A stretch of DNA of 64,000 nucleotides from Peribolospora baueri (GCA_029717555.1 JAMDHS010000025.1:186001-250000), one strand, 5' to 3'. Shown: positions 22,909 through 33,740, numbered from the stretch's first letter. Made by a program: numbers and translations. The notes: generated from the letters alone by a model not told the origin.

Positions 22909-23640
22909 ATGCCCTCCCTCCGGGAGCAGTTGCGCTCGCTCGGCGCCGTCGAGCTGGAAAACACCGTGCGTGGCTTTGCAATCGCCCGGCTAGCTCGCTG
23001 TGCGCTTTGTCTCCCGTCCGTGTCGTCTCCTCACCCTTGCTCGCATCCTCCCTTGAACAGGGCAGCGTCGCTCGAGACCATCTCGCCAACGAACGCACCT
23101 TTCTAGCATGGCTTCGCACATCCTTGTCTATGGCTTCCTTGGGCATCGGTGCGTCTTCGTCAAATCGACTCCGAGAGGGATGGATGGGATTTCCATCCGG
23201 ACCCTCACTCACCCTTCCTTCGCTTTTCCGTCTCGCCGCTCATCCCCAATCTCAGCCATCACCCAACTCTTCAAGATCGCCGCCGTATCCTCTGCTGATA
23301 CTGGACCGCGCGAGCGCATGACTTTGGCGGAGGCCAAGGGCGTCGGAGGCGCGTTCATCGGGTCAGGAATGCTGATCATGCTCGTCGGTGCGTGTCCCCG
23401 CCGCTCATGGCGTGGCGCTCTCGCCAAGTGCGTAGATCCCTCGTAACCTGTTCGACTTTGCTCATGTTTCTGCGACACGCCCTCAAAGGTTCCTTCCGCT
23501 ACTTCAGCGTCCAAACCCACCTAATGCGCGGCGTCTTTCCTCCCTCTCGCCTCGCCGTGGCCGTGTCGGGGTTCTTCGTCGGGGCGGTCATCATCGCTGG
23601 TTTTGCCGTCGTCATGGCAAGGAGGTTACGGGTCGGTTGA
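22909..23640 (+). CDS. DUF202 small membrane protein
   Basis: Four exons. Exon 1 encodes MPSLREQLRSLGAVELENT. Exon 2 (from 23062) holds the DUF202 signature DHLANERTFLAWLRTSLSMASLGI. Exon 3 (from about 23260) gives ITQLFKIAAV and, later, GGAFIGSGMLIMLV, and exon 4 (from about 23490) gives RYFSVQTHLMRGVFPPSRLA plus a last membrane helix and TGA at 23638-23640. All joins keep frame. I count three hydrophobic segments, as usual for DUF202; the domain is also found in VTC polyphosphate-polymerase subunits, but this protein lacks their other domains. Cellular role unknown; location probably vacuole, plasma membrane or another inner membrane. Confidence 0.85.
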
Positions 23641-24708
23641 AGGGTAGCACCCTACTGTGGTGGATGTAGAGGATGAGGGCGGGTAAGGATTCGGGCTTTC
23701 AAGTATTGTACATTGTACGGTTTGGACGGGCCGAGTCTCGAGAGTGCTGAGGTCGGGAGACGAAATCGTCAGTGGTGTCTGTATGTCATCTTAATCTCTT
23801 GGCATGTATCACTAGCTTCTCTACACGCTGGATATCGTCTCAATATTCCATTGCAGCAAGCTTCTCAACCCACATAGCGGCTGGCGCCAAAACCAGATCC
23901 GCTGGCATCAACGCTGCAGCGTCCCAGCCAACCCTACGTCGCGACTTGCTCCTTTTATCTTGGACGACTCCGACTTCACCCCAGAATCGGAACCGGTCAC
24001 ACTGTCCCTGAGCCATCGGGCTCACTCAACAACGGACGATCATCCTCGCGCGCACTCCACTTCTGATCCGGTTTCTCGTGTGGAGGAAAACGCCTCCGCT
24101 AGTGGGCGCCCTTCAAAGGAGTTAGCCAGCCCTCTCTCCACGTCCTCCGTATCGAATGTCTTGGAGTGTGCTCACCTGCGCTTCTCGCTCTCCATACCCC
24201 ACCCGTACGAGGGGAAAACCTTTGCAAGTTTCGCCAACATCTCGGCGGCACCCTTTAAAGACACGCTCGATGGCGCCGAGCCCTAAGGCCCGTTGCACGA
24301 GGCGAGCTGGGGAGGTTCGCTCCGACATCAACGTCGCCTCTTCCATGCCGCATACTCAAAGGGCGACCAGAACCTGCACGGGAAGGCGTCCCGTTGGTCT
24401 GTGTAAGACTACTGTGAGGTCGCAGGCGTTTTGGAGAGTACCAAAAATGAGCCGGACGGATGAGATCCAGTGTCGCCTTCGCCCCGTCTTCTCGTAACCC
24501 TAACCCCAGGCGCCGTCACGAGCTTCGAGTGGGGTAAATAAATAACGGTGGGGCGGAAATGACGGCGCCTCGTCCTATCACTCCGCATAGTCGACGTCGA
24601 AAGGCGCCCGGCTAAACTGATTGCCCGCCCGCAGGTCTTTTGTGCACGGACAGAAGGGAGTCACCATGCTCACCGTCTCCTCCCTCCCACTACGACCACC
24701 CTCACACC
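23641..24708. other. 1.07-kb spacer upstream of the alcohol dehydrogenase
   Basis: No recognisable gene. It should contain the DUF202 3' UTR and the alcohol dehydrogenase promoter. A telobox-like motif lies at 24493-24515 (listed separately). Confidence 0.5.
24493..24513 (+). promoter_or_regulatory. Telobox-like motif with GGCGCC extension
   Basis: CGTAACCCTAACCCCAGGCGCC stands about 200 bases before the ADH start. The core AACCCTAA is the telomere-repeat-like box bound by Tbf1/Teb1-type Myb proteins in other fungi. An almost identical arrangement occurs at 63655. Confidence 0.45.
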
Positions 24709-26197
24709 ATGTCCACCGCAGACCTTCCCCAGACGACGCCGTGCCTTATTGCGCCACGCAAGAAAGGCGGCTTCCATCTCGCCGACCTCCGTCTGCGCCC
24801 TCTCCGCTCGGACGAGGCGCTTGTAGAGGTCGTCGCCTGCGGGCTCTGTCACTCTGACCTCAGCGCGGAGGAGGGCGGCATGCCTGTCAGCTTTCCTGGC
24901 GTGTTCGGGTGAGCTGGCGCCGTGCGCTGTCCATGCTCGCCCCCCGCCCGGCTGACTCTCCTCCTGCCGCCAGCCACGAAGGCGCGGCTCTCACGCTTTC
25001 CCACCCCTCCCTCCCGCCCAAGACGCCCGTCTTGCTCTCCTTCTCTTCCTGCTCAGACTGCAGGACCTGCCGGCGTGGACACCCCGCCTACTGCGACACG
25101 TGGATCCCGATGAACTTTTTTGGGCATACCATGGGGGAGATGATTGACGGGACTGGGGCCAAAGATGGAGGCGAGGTCAAGGGGAGGTTCTTTGGACAGA
25201 GCAGCTTTGCGAGGTACGCGATCGTGCACCTCAGCTCGGTGAGTGGCGGACCGTCAAACAAGATTTCCTCTGCGCGCCATTCATTCTCACCGCCCGACCC
25301 CCAGATCATCCCCCTCCCGCCCAGTACGCCCCATTCCCTTCTCCCGACCTACGCCCCCCTCGGCTGCGGTCTCCAAACGGGCGCGGGCACGATGCTCAAC
25401 GTGCTCAAGCCTCTGCCTGGCGATTCGGTCGCCGTCTGGGGTCTCGGAGCCGTCGGAATGGGCGCTGTCATGGCGAGCAAGGTGGGTTTCGCGGGCCGAG
25501 GCCCCGCCCGACTCACCGACTAACCCAAACGCGCCTGCGACTTCTCCTCCCGGCAGCTCACCCCAGCGTCGACGATCATCGCCGTCGACATCTCCCCCTC
25601 GCGGCTCCAACTCGCCAAGGAGCTAGGAGCGACGCACACCATCGACGGTTCTATAGACGCGCAGGAGCTCAAGGCAAAGGTGCTCGAGGCCACGGGAGGA
25701 AGGGGCGTGGATTGGATCGTGGAATGCACGGGCGTTGGTAAGGGTGAGTTTGGAAGTGTGCCGACGGCGTTTCTCCTTCATTGACGCCGAGCTCACTCGC
25801 CCACCCTACCGTCGGTCAGTCGTCAACTCGCTCCCTGCCCTCCTCGCCAGGCTCGGCACGCTTTGCTCGGTCGGTTCGCCTCCCTTCGGCGTCACGCTCA
25901 GCATCGAGGTGGCCACTTTTATCCCGAACGGAGGCAGGTATACCACCAGCTGTATGGGCGACGCCGTGCCCAAGGACGTGAGCGCCGTGGGCTTATCTCT
26001 CAGTCCTTCATCGGATCGCGCTCATCGCATCTCTTCGCCGCCCTCAGTTCCTGCCCTTCCTCATTTCGCTCCACCAACGCGGCCTCTTCCCGATAGACAA
26101 GCTTATCAAGACGTTCCGCTTCGCCGATCAGTTCGACGATGCCGTGCAGGCCATGAAGAATGGCGAGGTTATCAAGCCAGTCTTGCTTTGGGAATGA
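24709..26197 (+). CDS. Zinc-dependent alcohol dehydrogenase (aryl-alcohol type)
   Basis: A medium-chain dehydrogenase that oxidises alcohols with NAD(P). Six exons: the first starts MSTADLPQTTPCLIAP and carries catalytic zinc ligand Cys47 in CGLCHSD; the join at 24908 restores FGHEGAA with the second ligand His; the structural zinc loop CSDCRTCRRGHPAYC is complete; YAPLGCGLQTGAGT supplies the third catalytic ligand; GLGAVGMGAV is the nucleotide-binding glycine motif, with Asp after IIAV suggesting NAD preference; the last exon ends KPVLLWE before TGA at 26195-26197. The order and spacing fit the aryl/benzyl-alcohol dehydrogenase branch better than class III formaldehyde dehydrogenase. No signal peptide, so cytosolic. 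Its 3' end faces AIM41 198 bases away. Confidence 0.9.
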
Positions 26198-26394
26198 ATC
26201 AGTGCTGGCGAGAGAGGAGATGGCGATCGGGGAGTGGATTGGTGACAGTAGGGGCTGGATTGGTAACGATGGAGGAGGAATGGAATAGACTAGGAAGGAA
26301 ATCTATTTATTTATACTCGCATCCCGACTGGACTGGCCCGTTCTAAAGCCACTCTTCACATACCGTTCTCCTCGGCCGTTCTCCCGATGGGAGC

Positions 26395-27191
26395 TTAGTT
26401 GCCCTCCAGAGTGCCCTTCACCACCTTGCTCACCAACTGTCCCGGCGCCTGAGCCTTGTCCACCTTGGCGTTGACCTCTTTAATCACCCTGCCCACCCCT
26501 CCCTTCATGCCTCTCACCGTGTCTATACCTCCCATCTCCTCGATCACGCCCCTCACCACCTCCTCCAGCACGCTCTCGCTCATCTGCTCCGGCAAGAACG
26601 ACTTGATCACCTCCGTCTCCCGCTCCTCTTTCTCCGCCAGATCTTCCCGCGGAGGCACGGAGGAACGAAAGATGGAGGCCGAGTCGAGGCGGCGTGCGAC
26701 GGCCTTTTGGAGGATCGAGGAGAAAAAGACGGCTTTGTTGGAGGCGGACTTTTCGGCGTACTGAATTTCAGAGAGGATAGACTGTGACATGAAAGCAGGG
26801 GGGGGGGGGGGTTGTCGGATCACGTCGGCCAGTGTCCACTCTCACATACATGCCCCCGATACTACCTTTGCTTCGACCGAAAAACTCACCCGAATCACGG
26901 TACTCTTAAACGCATCCTTGGCCCTCATCGACGCCTTGAGCTCTTCCTTAAGTCGCACTTGCAAACCATCGTCCGCAGATGGCTTAGCCGCCTCTTGTCG
27001 GCAAACACAGGATGCTGAAGGAACGGGAGGGATCAGGGCGAATTAGTTGTGAGAAGAATTGGAAATTTGTGGAATGCCAAGTGAGCCGCGGGCTCACTTG
27101 AGAAGAAGGACCGGGGTGAAGCGAGCGATGGCAAAGGAAAAATCGCTTTGGCCGGGAACGGCCTTCGCAAGAAGGAGACTCTCAAAGACAT
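26395..27191 (-). CDS. AIM41-like mitochondrial YqeY/GatB-tail domain protein
   Basis: Three exons join in frame. Exon 1 (from ATG at 27191) encodes an Arg-rich presequence MSLRVSFLRRPFPAKAIF, so import into mitochondria is likely. Exon 2 (about 27020-26890) has LQVRLKEELKASMRAKDAFK, the start of the YqeY domain. Exon 3 (about 26787-26395) continues SILSEIQYAEKSASNKAV and ends with the typical VIKEVNAKVDKAQAPGQLVS and TAA at 26395-26397. YqeY resembles the tRNA-binding tail of amidotransferase subunit GatB; yeast Aim41 is mitochondrial but its reaction is not settled. The choice of exon 1 rests on frame, splice signals and the presequence. A 14-base G run lies in the last intron. It starts 250 bases from UBC7 on the opposite strand. 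Confidence 0.85.
26798..26811 (+). repeat. G14 homopolymer in the last AIM41 intron
   Basis: Fourteen G in a row; on the gene's strand this is a C tract shortly before the 3' splice site, where it forms part of the pyrimidine tract. Its length is liable to vary between strains or sequencing runs. Confidence 0.9.
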
Positions 27192-27441
27192 GTTCTTCTT
27201 GACGAGAGAAAATGGGAAAGGAGGACTGCAGGTGCTGGAAGAAGCCTCGCCGATCGTCTCCGCGGCCTTGCCGTCGGTCACGTGCCGAACCGACTCGATC
27301 GTGATCGTCACGACGAACCGACACACCATCACCTCCAACCCGAAAGCCGTCTGGTCTGGCTCCAATCCGTCCGTTTCCCTCGTCCTCGCTTCGCTTTTGC
27401 CTGCTCGGATCGACCACCACCCTCTCGTCCGCCTGCACACC
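27192..27441. promoter_or_regulatory. Divergent spacer of AIM41 and UBC7
   Basis: Only 250 bases lie between the two start codons, so the genes share a compact promoter. No clear TATA box. Confidence 0.5.
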
Positions 27442-28386
27442 ATGTTCGGCACCTCTGCGCGCGCCCAATCCTCAACGGCGATTAAGCGCCTCATGGTGGA
27501 GTACAAACAGCTCTGCAACGACGAGGACAGCCTGTTCCCTGCCGTTGGACCGGTCAGTGAAGACAACTTTCTTGTTTGGGAGGCGTTACTTCCGGGCCCG
27601 GAGGACACGCCGTTTGAGGGGGGAGTGTTCAGCGCCACATTGACTTTTCGTGAGTCGCCGGAAGAGACCCTGTTCGTCAGCCTCTTGGCGGTCACCTTCA
27701 TGGCTTATTGTGATGGACCGTCGACGGTGCTCATCGTGTCCTTTACATGTCACCTTGCCCACTTACCCATCAGCTCGAGACTATCCGCTTAATCCTCCCG
27801 TTATGAAGTTTGATCCGCCGATCTTCCACCCGAACAGTGAGTGTTTCGATTAACCACCGCTTCCCTGCTTGCCCCGATGTCTCCAAGTCGCTCTCCCCTC
27901 ATTCCGCCCATCCCCGACCAGTCTACCCGGATGGTACGGTCTGCATCTCCATTCTTCATTCGCCAGGAGAGGACCCGAACATGTACGAGTCCTCTTCCGA
28001 ACGCTGGTCGCCCATCCAGAGCGTCGAGAAGATTCTACTGAGCGTGCTCAGCATGTTGGCCGAGCCCAACGTCGAGAGTGGGTGTTTGATCTGTTGTCTC
28101 GCGTCGGTTTGGTTAATCTGTGGGACTGGATGGGGCTGGGCCGTTGCTGATGGCATGAATCTTGTCTTACCTTCTCCCCTTCCCCTCTGTCCCTTCGTCC
28201 GTCTTCTCAGGCGGGGCGAACCTTGATGCATGTGTGAGTAGCCTCTCGTTCCCGCTGACGCCGCCTCTCCATACGACCCTCTTCACGACGTCCTATTTTC
28301 CACCCTCACAGAAGGTTTACCGAACCGATCGAGCAGAGTACGAGCGCATCGTACGAGACATGGTCAAGCAGCAGCTCGGGCTCTGA
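27442..28386 (+). CDS. UBC7 (UBE2G2-type) ubiquitin-conjugating enzyme
   Basis: UBC7 is the E2 that works with HRD1 in ER-associated degradation. Five exons join to 174 residues, the usual length plus a short N-terminal extension. Landmarks: [43 protein letters not shown]; catalytic Cys98 in [10 protein letters not shown]. The acidic loop [14 protein letters not shown] after the active site is diagnostic of the UBC7/CDC34 group and absent from most E2s. [20 protein letters not shown] and SGANLDAC follow, and the last exon ends VKQQLGL before TGA. It is soluble, and in yeast is held at the ER by Cue1; no such gene is seen here. Confidence 0.96.
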
Positions 28387-28960
28387 AGACCGTCCGTCCT
28401 CAACGTGCATGCGTCAGTTGAAGCTTTGGGGAAGACTAGCCGACGACGTATCGTGTCGTTTCGTTTCGTATATGTCGTGTCGTGTCGTGCCGCCGCCTTC
28501 CGGGACATTGAGACAAGGTCACCGCTCTTGCCTTTCGCCTCTTACCTTTCGCCTCTTGTACTTTTACTCGGAAAGAGGTGTGTGCATCTGCATGCCCATG
28601 CATGTCCACATACGTATGCCCCTCCAAGTTCCCATGCCGACCCTCACCCTCTTCCCAGCCGTTCACGATCGTCCGCGTCCGTCCGCTCGCGAGCGTTTAA
28701 ACCGGAGGTAAGGTGGTATCGTGCAAAGTCGGTGGCGGGCCGGGAGTGACGGGACGGGCGGGGGGCGAGCTGTGGCCACTGTGTAGCGGATCAGTCAACG
28801 ACACCGATCTTTGGTCCGCGTTATCGGCGGAGCGTTGAATAGCGTCGGGTAAAGGAAGGAAGGCTGATAGGACGGAGCATGGGAGGTAGCGACGTGTCCG
28901 CTCATGCTTACGTTCGAAAAGGGATTGGCAACGGTCTGTTGAGGAGGAGCACGGTAGTTT
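28387..28960. other. Convergent spacer between UBC7 and tannase
   Basis: About 0.57 kb where both genes end. It contains a TCGTG/TCGTT-type pentamer run (about 28447-28495) and CATG/CATAC-rich DNA near 28580-28620. No gene seen. Confidence 0.5.
28447..28495 (+). repeat. Imperfect TCGTG pentamer microsatellite
   Basis: Units TCGTG, TCGTT and TCGTA repeat about nine times in the 3' spacer of UBC7 and tannase. Confidence 0.75.
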
Positions 28961-31900
28961 CTAATATACAGCCCCGCTGGCCGCCTGCCCTCCCGAGCCG
29001 AGGCGCCGCTCACCGGAAGGGGCGTCAGAAATAGACCGACACTCGAAGCTCTTCGCTTTCTTGACGCGCCCGCCGCCGCCGCCGCCACCACCACCGATGT
29101 AATGCGCTTGTTGAGGGTAAGGACAGAGCTTTCGGGTAAAGTTAAGTCCGTGCTCGTAATACCCGTCGTTGTAGCTCGCCGCAACGACAAAGTCGGGCGT
29201 CCTGCCGTTCTCAGTCCACTGCACAAGCGCCTCGATGATGTCGTGCTCCGCATCAAAGGACAACGGGCGCATGCCGTATGCCGTCTGGGAGACGCCGCCA
29301 AAGTTACTCGCCGCATACGTGCCGCCTCGGCAGTGGTTCATGCCGGGCACGTAGAAGAGCCGGTAGTGGCTCGACAGCTCGCTGCCGGTAGCATTGTAGA
29401 GCGCCGGCGCGATGGACCGGTCCACCGCGTCGTAGTACCTCGCAGAGCCGCCGGGGGGGATGAGCTGCGAAGGGAAAACGAAGGGGAGAGAGGGAAGATG
29501 AGCGACTGGCCCGCCTGTTCGGGCGCGGACCGGCCGATAGGATAGGACCCCTCGCGCGCACGTTCGATTCGAAGGACTCACCTGGTCCGCCCAACCGTGG
29601 TACTGAATAATTTTTCCGCCCTTGGCAAAGAACGGCAGCAGGTTGCGGTCGTCGGCCTGGCCGCCGCCGGGGTTGATGCGGTCGCCGAGCTGGATGACGG
29701 TGAGGTTGGTGCCGATGCGAAAGGTGTCAAAGTTGGCGTACTGCTTCAGGGTGTTGCTCGTCGTCAGCCGGTCGGTGTAGTTGAGGACGTTGTACTTGTA
29801 GAAGCCGGGCGCTGCGGGAAACGGGATGCCCGCGTCGTTCGCCGCCCAGTCGTTCTCCGATCCCGGCATCAGGCCGTCGTAGATCTGCCGCAGCAACGGC
29901 GTCGAGGAGAGGGTGAGCCGCGTCGCGCATGACGGACGCTGACGAAAGGGTGCGACGGACGGCACTCACAAACGTCCCGTTCGTCTCGATGTACGGCGTG
30001 TACAACTGCGAGAGGACAGGTCGGAACGACGTCGTCAAACGAGTCAGTCAAGCCCGTCGCCGCCCGCCCCGTGCGATCGTCGACGCTCCCTCAAGCTCAC
30101 ATTGTACACCGTACGGATCTGCTCGCCAGTCAGACACGCGCTCGCGTTCCTGCCGCCCTTGGTACCGCAGAGGATGGCCTCCAGGCGGGGTTGGCAGACA
30201 CGAGGGTCAGCGATGATGCCATCGGTGACGCCGTCGATATGATCGCATTGGCGAAGCACCTCGGCATTGATGATCGAGTATAGCCAGGTGGGGATATAGG
30301 CGGGGGAACGGCGGTTGGACAGGTACGAATTGAGCTGGGCGTTGGCGGAAGGAGGCGGGAGGTACGGTCAGGTCAATGGGCAGTCCGAATGGGAAACGGG
30401 TACCCGACTCGCTCACCTTGATCTGGACGGCGTTGAGATGGCTGTAAAGGTTGGCGGGCGAGCCGGCGAGGATGCCGTCAAAATCGTCCGGGAACGCCTG
30501 AGCCTCCTTCAGCGCTGCACGGACATGAGATCACAAGGAGACGGGACGGGCGTACGATGAGGGCAACGTCGCTCGGGGTCCTTTCGTCCCAGAGAAGCCA
30601 AGCGATCGCGACGAGGGCGAGCGGGCGAGCGGGACGCACCTTGCCTACCGCCGGTGGAGCATCCAGCAAAGTAGCTGTAAAACCCGTTCTCCGCCTCCTT
30701 TCTCCGAGTGGCGCCTGACCCAGGTTCCGACGAGGCGCGGGGGGCGGAGGAAGAGTTGAATGGAGGTACGTCGTAGAACGTCGATACGATCTCCTTGGCA
30801 GCGACGGCCGAGCCGTGTACGGCGCGGTAGCCAAAGTCAATGCGCGACTCCACGTTGATCGCCCAGTCCGCCGACGAGGCCGAGCCGATGTGCCCGGTGT
30901 CTTTGGGAGGCGGAGGCGTACGAGGACGCATCAGCATGTGCCAAGCACCGCCACGGAGGAGGCAAAAAACGGGACTCACTGGTGGAGACAACGGCGAAAT
31001 GGTGTCGTGCGAGTGCGAGCTTCATGTCAGGGTACTGTTGCGTGATTCCGCAAACGTGTGAGCCGCATTCAGTCCGTCAGTTCGTCCAGACATAGGCGAC
31101 GCGCCGCCCCCGCCGGCAAGCTCACCGAAACGCTCCCAGACTGGCCGCTGTTGCCGACCATGAGCATCCGGCCGTTCCAAGCGCCCTCCACCAGGTGTGG
31201 GTGTGACCTGGCGTACTTAGAGACCGAGGCGCCAGCGGGAGAATGAGCGGCCGTGAGAGGGAGCCAGACTTCGAAGAGGACCTGTGGAGCCGTAAAAGCG
31301 GGTGAGTTGAGCGTATTAATGCATTCCCCGCCCGTCTGCTCGCCCGTCCGTCAGCTCACAGAAGTCTCATTGCTGGTGACGACGCTGGCGCCAAACCTGC
31401 AAAACGCCGGAAGAGGCGGGTCGCTGGACCGGCTATTGTCGGGGTACGACACGACGGCGACCGTCTGACCCTGGTCGGCGGTCCCGTTGACGAGCGTGGG
31501 CGGGCCTATGGCACCTACTTTAAAGCTTTCCGCGATGGCTCGGACGTCGGTTGCGCCGTCGGGGATATGGCCGTCGGGGGGAACGGCGTACGAGTTTCCG
31601 GAGCCGCCCGGGCCAGGGGAAGGGACCGGGTTCTGGAGGAAGCCAGCGCCAGGATCGGTGGTAGTGGCGTTCGAGGCCGTGGCCAGGCCGAGGCCAGAGA
31701 GGACGAGGTCCGAGTACGAGGGGCTGCTCCTGGGCGGGTAGAGACGAGCAAATGGCCTCACGAGCTCGAGGCCGTGCTTGCCGAGGACTAGGGCGGGGAC
31801 GGTGGAGATGAGGGACTGACAGTAGTTGGCGTGTAAGGAAAAGTCGGGGAGATGGGCGGTCGGCCGCGGGGTCGGCATGAGCTCGACAGTCGAGGTGAGC

Positions 31901-32094
31901 GAGGTGTGGGCGGCGTCGGAAGGGTGGGAGGACGATGTGGGCGAAGAAGGGGCCGGGGTGGCCAAGGGGTCAGTGCTGTTTGACGGGTCATATTGCCGAA
32001 CGGTGTAGCGGAGCCCCGAGTCGAGTGCTGACGAGGAGGGAGGGAAGGCTAGAGCGGGGGCGAGAAGAAGGGGAAGGAGGATGAGGGGGAGCAT
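28961..32094 (-). CDS. Secreted tannase/feruloyl esterase
   Basis: These enzymes split ester bonds of gallate or ferulate from tannins and plant cell walls. ATG at 32094 begins a signal peptide (MLPLILLPLLLAPALAFPP). About nine exons follow. The N-terminal part has YCQSLISTVPAL and NPVPSPGPGGSGNSYAVPP. The fold then shows LFEVWLPL; EGAWNGRMLMVGN; HFAVVSTNTGHIG; the nucleophile in YFAGCSTGGRQG (about 30650); PDDFDGILAGSPA; IPTWLYSIINAEVL; the catalytic Asp in QYHGWADQ (about 29600); and the His in VPGMNHCRGG (about 29340). The Cys beside the Ser and the Cys beside the His are the pair that forms the family's CS-D-HC motif. The tail carries a run of nine Gly from a GGC/GGT repeat (about 29065-29097) and ends at TAG 28961-28963. 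It is divergent from DUR3. Confidence 0.92.
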
Positions 32095-32262
32095 GGCGAT
32101 TGCGAGGCCAGGGTTCTCCGTTGTCGAAAAAAAAGGGCCGAGGTGAAAAAGTGGAGATGGGAGGCGACGGGGGGAAGAGATGAGGCGGCGAAGGTCGGCC
32201 ACTGAACCGAACAACACGGCGCCGTGAGGTCAGTGGGGTGGAGAGAAGGGAAGGAGCAAGTT

Positions 32263-32330
32263 AAAAATGATTGAGCACGATCCGCCGGGCGGGCCGCACT
32301 CAGTGGGAGTTCCCTACCTATGCTTCTTAC
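32263..32330 (+). repeat. 68-bp direct repeat, copy 1
   Basis: It starts AAAAATGATTGAGCACGATC and ends with CCCTACCTATGCTTCTTAC. Copy 2 at 32811-32878 is identical at about 64 of 68 bases, 548 bases further on. Confidence 0.85.
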
Positions 32331-32720
32331 TGAAGACGGCTGGGGCCGAACCGAGGCGATTAGACGTAAAGTAAGTTGGGAGAAGGAGAAAGAGAGGGAA
32401 GGAGGGACAGGCGAAGGGGAAGACAAGCACATCCGACGGCGGCGGGGTCCGCCGTGAAGCCCCGGCCGCGATGCCGGGGCGAGTGACTTTTTGGCAGCCA
32501 AGGCACGCCCGACCGGCCACCCCGTCGATCACCCAGTGCCCCCGACTAGGGCGCCGTTGTGCCTCGCCCAGTGCCTGGCGAAGCGTCGAGCAGAGGACCC
32601 ATGGCTAGGAGGGACAGACAAATGAGCGGAGATGGCGAACGGGACGACAGAAGGTGACGGAGCACGTCTGCCCGCGTTCCGGAGGCGATCCGTGATCGTC
32701 GTCGGCTTCGATCAGTCTTG

Positions 32721-32770
32721 CTTGTGCGACCTCGTTGCTTGTGCGACCCTCGGGCTTGTGCGACCCTCGG
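32721..32770 (+). repeat. Three CTTGTGCGACC units spaced 17 bases apart
   Basis: CTTGTGCGACC occurs three times at 17-base spacing, each followed by CTCG-type sequence. It could be a short tandem array or a cluster of binding sites in the divergent spacer. Confidence 0.7.
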
Positions 32771-32810
32771 CGTCTCGGAGTCCGACGAAATGGTCCCGTC
32801 GCGAGGCGTA

Positions 32811-32878
32811 AAAAATGATTGAGCACGATCGGTCGGGCGGGCCGCAATCAGTGGGAGTTCCCTACCTATGCTTCCTAC
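32811..32878 (+). repeat. 68-bp direct repeat, copy 2
   Basis: Same orientation as copy 1. Both copies contain CGGGCGGGCCGCA and AGTGGGAGTTCCCTACC. They may be a duplicated regulatory block or the ends of an old insertion; no coding sequence is recognisable between them. Confidence 0.85.
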
Positions 32879-33740
32879 CTTGCCGCAACCACCCCCGCCG
32901 ACGACCCCCTCCAGTGGAAAGGAAGCTCGAGGCATTTTCTCAAGCAGTCTTCCGCCTTCTCGGGGCAACGAACGGTCCGCTAGAGTCTTACTGCTAGGAC
33001 CTCGGCGATGTCGTCAGGCTCGCCAGTATATAGATCCGACAGGGAAAAGGACAGCCTGTCGTCTTATCTCTCATCCACTCGGCTTCCAACGCGTACAGAC
33101 AGCATCGCCGACGACCGACGCTCGGGCTCGATTGACAACTAACCGCCTCCATTGACCGAGTCGTCTCGTCGCACCCGAACCACAGCTTCGCCAGTCTTCC
33201 TCCCCGATCGCTTCCCAGCCTCTCTCGATTCGCTTCGTCGTCGCTTATCAACGTTGACATGATTTTCCTGGCTAATCTATCTGCATATCTATGCATCCGC
33301 TCCATGTCCCAGTCCTATCAGTCTTCGGAGCTCTGATCATGTCTCGCCTGCGCCCACTCGGTCACCTTCCTCCGTCGTCAACGATCCTGCTTATCGAACC
33401 CATGGAAGAAGCCAGATCTGCTCTGGCCTTCCCTTTCTTCGAAGGCTCCGTTCAAGTCCACCGTGTTTGCCGTGCCGTACGATCCGATCGAGAGGTCTTA
33501 TCGGGTACATGACTTGACTTACGTATCCCTTGGACAGTGGCTTCTCTCTGGAAAACGACTTGGACCCTCCTCGCTCCCGAGTCATACGGATATCTAGAAC
33601 CGCTCCTCAGAGCGGCAGGAGATAGGATAGCCGGAGTTAGGAGCGTCAAGGAGATGGCGATGGTGGGTCGGGGGGCGGGGAGGTCGTTTCTTCTTAAGCA
33701 CCCCCGTCGGTTACCCCGTCGTCGGGCCAGATTCAAGACG

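Noticed and set aside
24493-24513. A telomere or interstitial telomeric array
   Set aside because: Only about one and a half TTAGGG-type units are present here, at 58836 and at 63655, so these are motif-sized boxes and not arrays.
24709-28386. Alcohol dehydrogenase, AIM41 and UBC7 as a functional cluster
   Set aside because: Different strands, unrelated pathways and no shared regulatory motif; ordinary neighbour genes.
32546-32968. 140-codon minus-strand frame between tannase and DUR3
   Set aside because: It is built largely from the 68-bp direct repeat and the CTTGTGCGACC units, and its peptide has no family likeness.
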